A stretch of DNA of 16,886 nt from Candidatus Margulisiibacteriota bacterium (lineage in GTDB: Bacteria > Margulisbacteria > Marinamargulisbacteria > DT-59), in contig JABSQL010000018.1 of assembly GCA_013215865.1 (NCBI GenBank), positions 1 to 16,886 of the forward strand, read 5' to 3'. Each line of letters begins with the position of its first letter. The stretch's first letter is position 1. The translations under genes and the position numbers were made by a program. Shown here piece after piece: positions 16,433 to 16,886 of the stretch. The notes beneath the pieces were generated by a model. It had not been told where the DNA came from. It made no database searches and saw only the letters and a program-made list of their open reading frames with translations.

Positions 16433-16886
16433 ATACTCCAGACAGAAAATATTCTTTAGATAAGACCCGAAATATTGGAATTGCCGCGCATATAGATGCA
16501 GGCAAGACAACATTAACGGAGAGGATATTATATTATACAGGTAAGTCTCATAAAATTGGTGAAGTTCATGATGGAAATGCCACAATGGACTGGATGGTAC
16601 AAGAGCAAGAGCGTGGGATCACAATCACAAGTGCTGCAACAACCTGTTATTGGGATGAGCATTGTATTAATATCATTGATACGCCAGGACACGTAGATTT
16701 CACAGTTGAGGTGGAAAGATCACTTCGTATTTTGGATGGGATGGTCGCTGTATTTTGTGCGGTTTCAGGTGTACAACCACAAAGTGAAACAGTATGGCGG
16801 CAGGCTTCCAAATATCAGGTACCTCGAATCGCTTTTGTCAATAAAATGGATCGCGTAGGGGCTGATTTTGACAATTGTGTACAAAT
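16426..16886 (+). CDS. fusA: Elongation factor G, 5' part (truncated by window end)
   Basis: EF-G is the GTPase that drives translocation of tRNA and mRNA and, with ribosome recycling factor, splits ribosomes. The first 153 codons are present. They contain the P-loop AHIDAGKTT (about residues 21-29), the switch I block [12 protein letters not shown], the G3 motif DTPGH and the G4 motif NKMD, in correct order and spacing. The start is the ATG at 16426, the only in-frame start before the P-loop. It overlaps the end of rpsG by 7 nt and lacks a strong Shine-Dalgarno, which suggests translational coupling. The reading frame is open to the window edge; the rest of the gene, and anything following such as tuf, is not visible. 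Confidence 0.97.
   Translation, partial: MVDTPDRKYSLDKTRNIGIAAHIDAGKTTLTERILYYTGKSHKIGEVHDGNATMDWMVQEQERGITITSAATTCYWDEHCINIIDTPGHVDFTVEVERSLRILDGMVAVFCAVSGVQPQSETVWRQASKYQVPRIAFVNKMDRVGADFDNCVQ

Noticed and set aside
1..16886. CRISPR arrays, insertion sequences, phage or integrase genes
   Set aside because: No regularly spaced repeats, terminal inverted repeats or transposase/integrase motifs were seen; all substantial frames are accounted for by the listed genes.

Overview
The window is a bacterial chromosome segment, AT-rich, with every gene on the + strand. It has two parts. Positions 3-4462 hold an accessory gene pair, an ankyrin-repeat-like protein followed by a divergent SecA-like ATPase, joined by a 4-nt ATGA overlap. 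From about 4487 onward it is an essential transcription/translation cluster: rpmG, tRNA-Trp(CCA), secE, nusG, rplK, rplA, rplJ, rplL, rpoB, rpoC, rpsL, rpsG and the 5' part of fusA, which runs off the window end. No gene-free stretch exceeds 300 bases; the longest gaps are about 60-100 bases and carry promoters, a probable attenuator and ribosome binding sites.

Organism: an undetermined bacterium, probably from a little-studied lineage. RpoB is a minimal beta subunit of about 1069 residues. Aligning fixed landmarks with E. coli shows that both large beta insertions are missing. RpoC is a full-length unsplit beta' (1410 residues) with both zinc sites and an insertion of about 225 residues in the trigger loop. 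A minimal beta resembles the cyanobacterial/plastid form, but rpoC is not split. Ankyrin-repeat and SecA-like proteins point towards a host-associated or predatory candidate phylum (for example Margulisbacteria or Dependentiae-like groups). That assignment is a weak inference and would need a marker-gene tree.

How the genes work together: the cluster is the fused beta and str operons. SecE is the essential small subunit of the SecYEG channel. NusG couples RNA polymerase to ribosomes and Rho. L11, L1, L10 and L7/L12 build the ribosomal L1 arm and the factor-binding stalk. RpoB and RpoC form the RNA polymerase catalytic core. S12, S7 and EF-G serve decoding and translocation. Two sigma70-like promoters with the same architecture (TTGACA, 17-nt spacer, TAGnnT) precede rpmG and rpsL. 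A 9-bp stem followed by five T's lies between rplL and rpoB, where other bacteria attenuate transcription to make more stalk protein than polymerase.

Most unusual points: (1) the tightly coupled ankyrin-like/SecA-like pair, where the ATPase keeps the SecA motor motifs but has about 190 extra N-terminal residues and no C-terminal zinc-binding tail; (2) an intrinsically disordered, very acidic tail of about 89 residues on NusG, containing an 18-nt-period duplication; (3) a charged N-terminal extension of about 36 residues on L7/L12; (4) gene overlaps that leave no room for the usual L10 and L1 mRNA leader operators.
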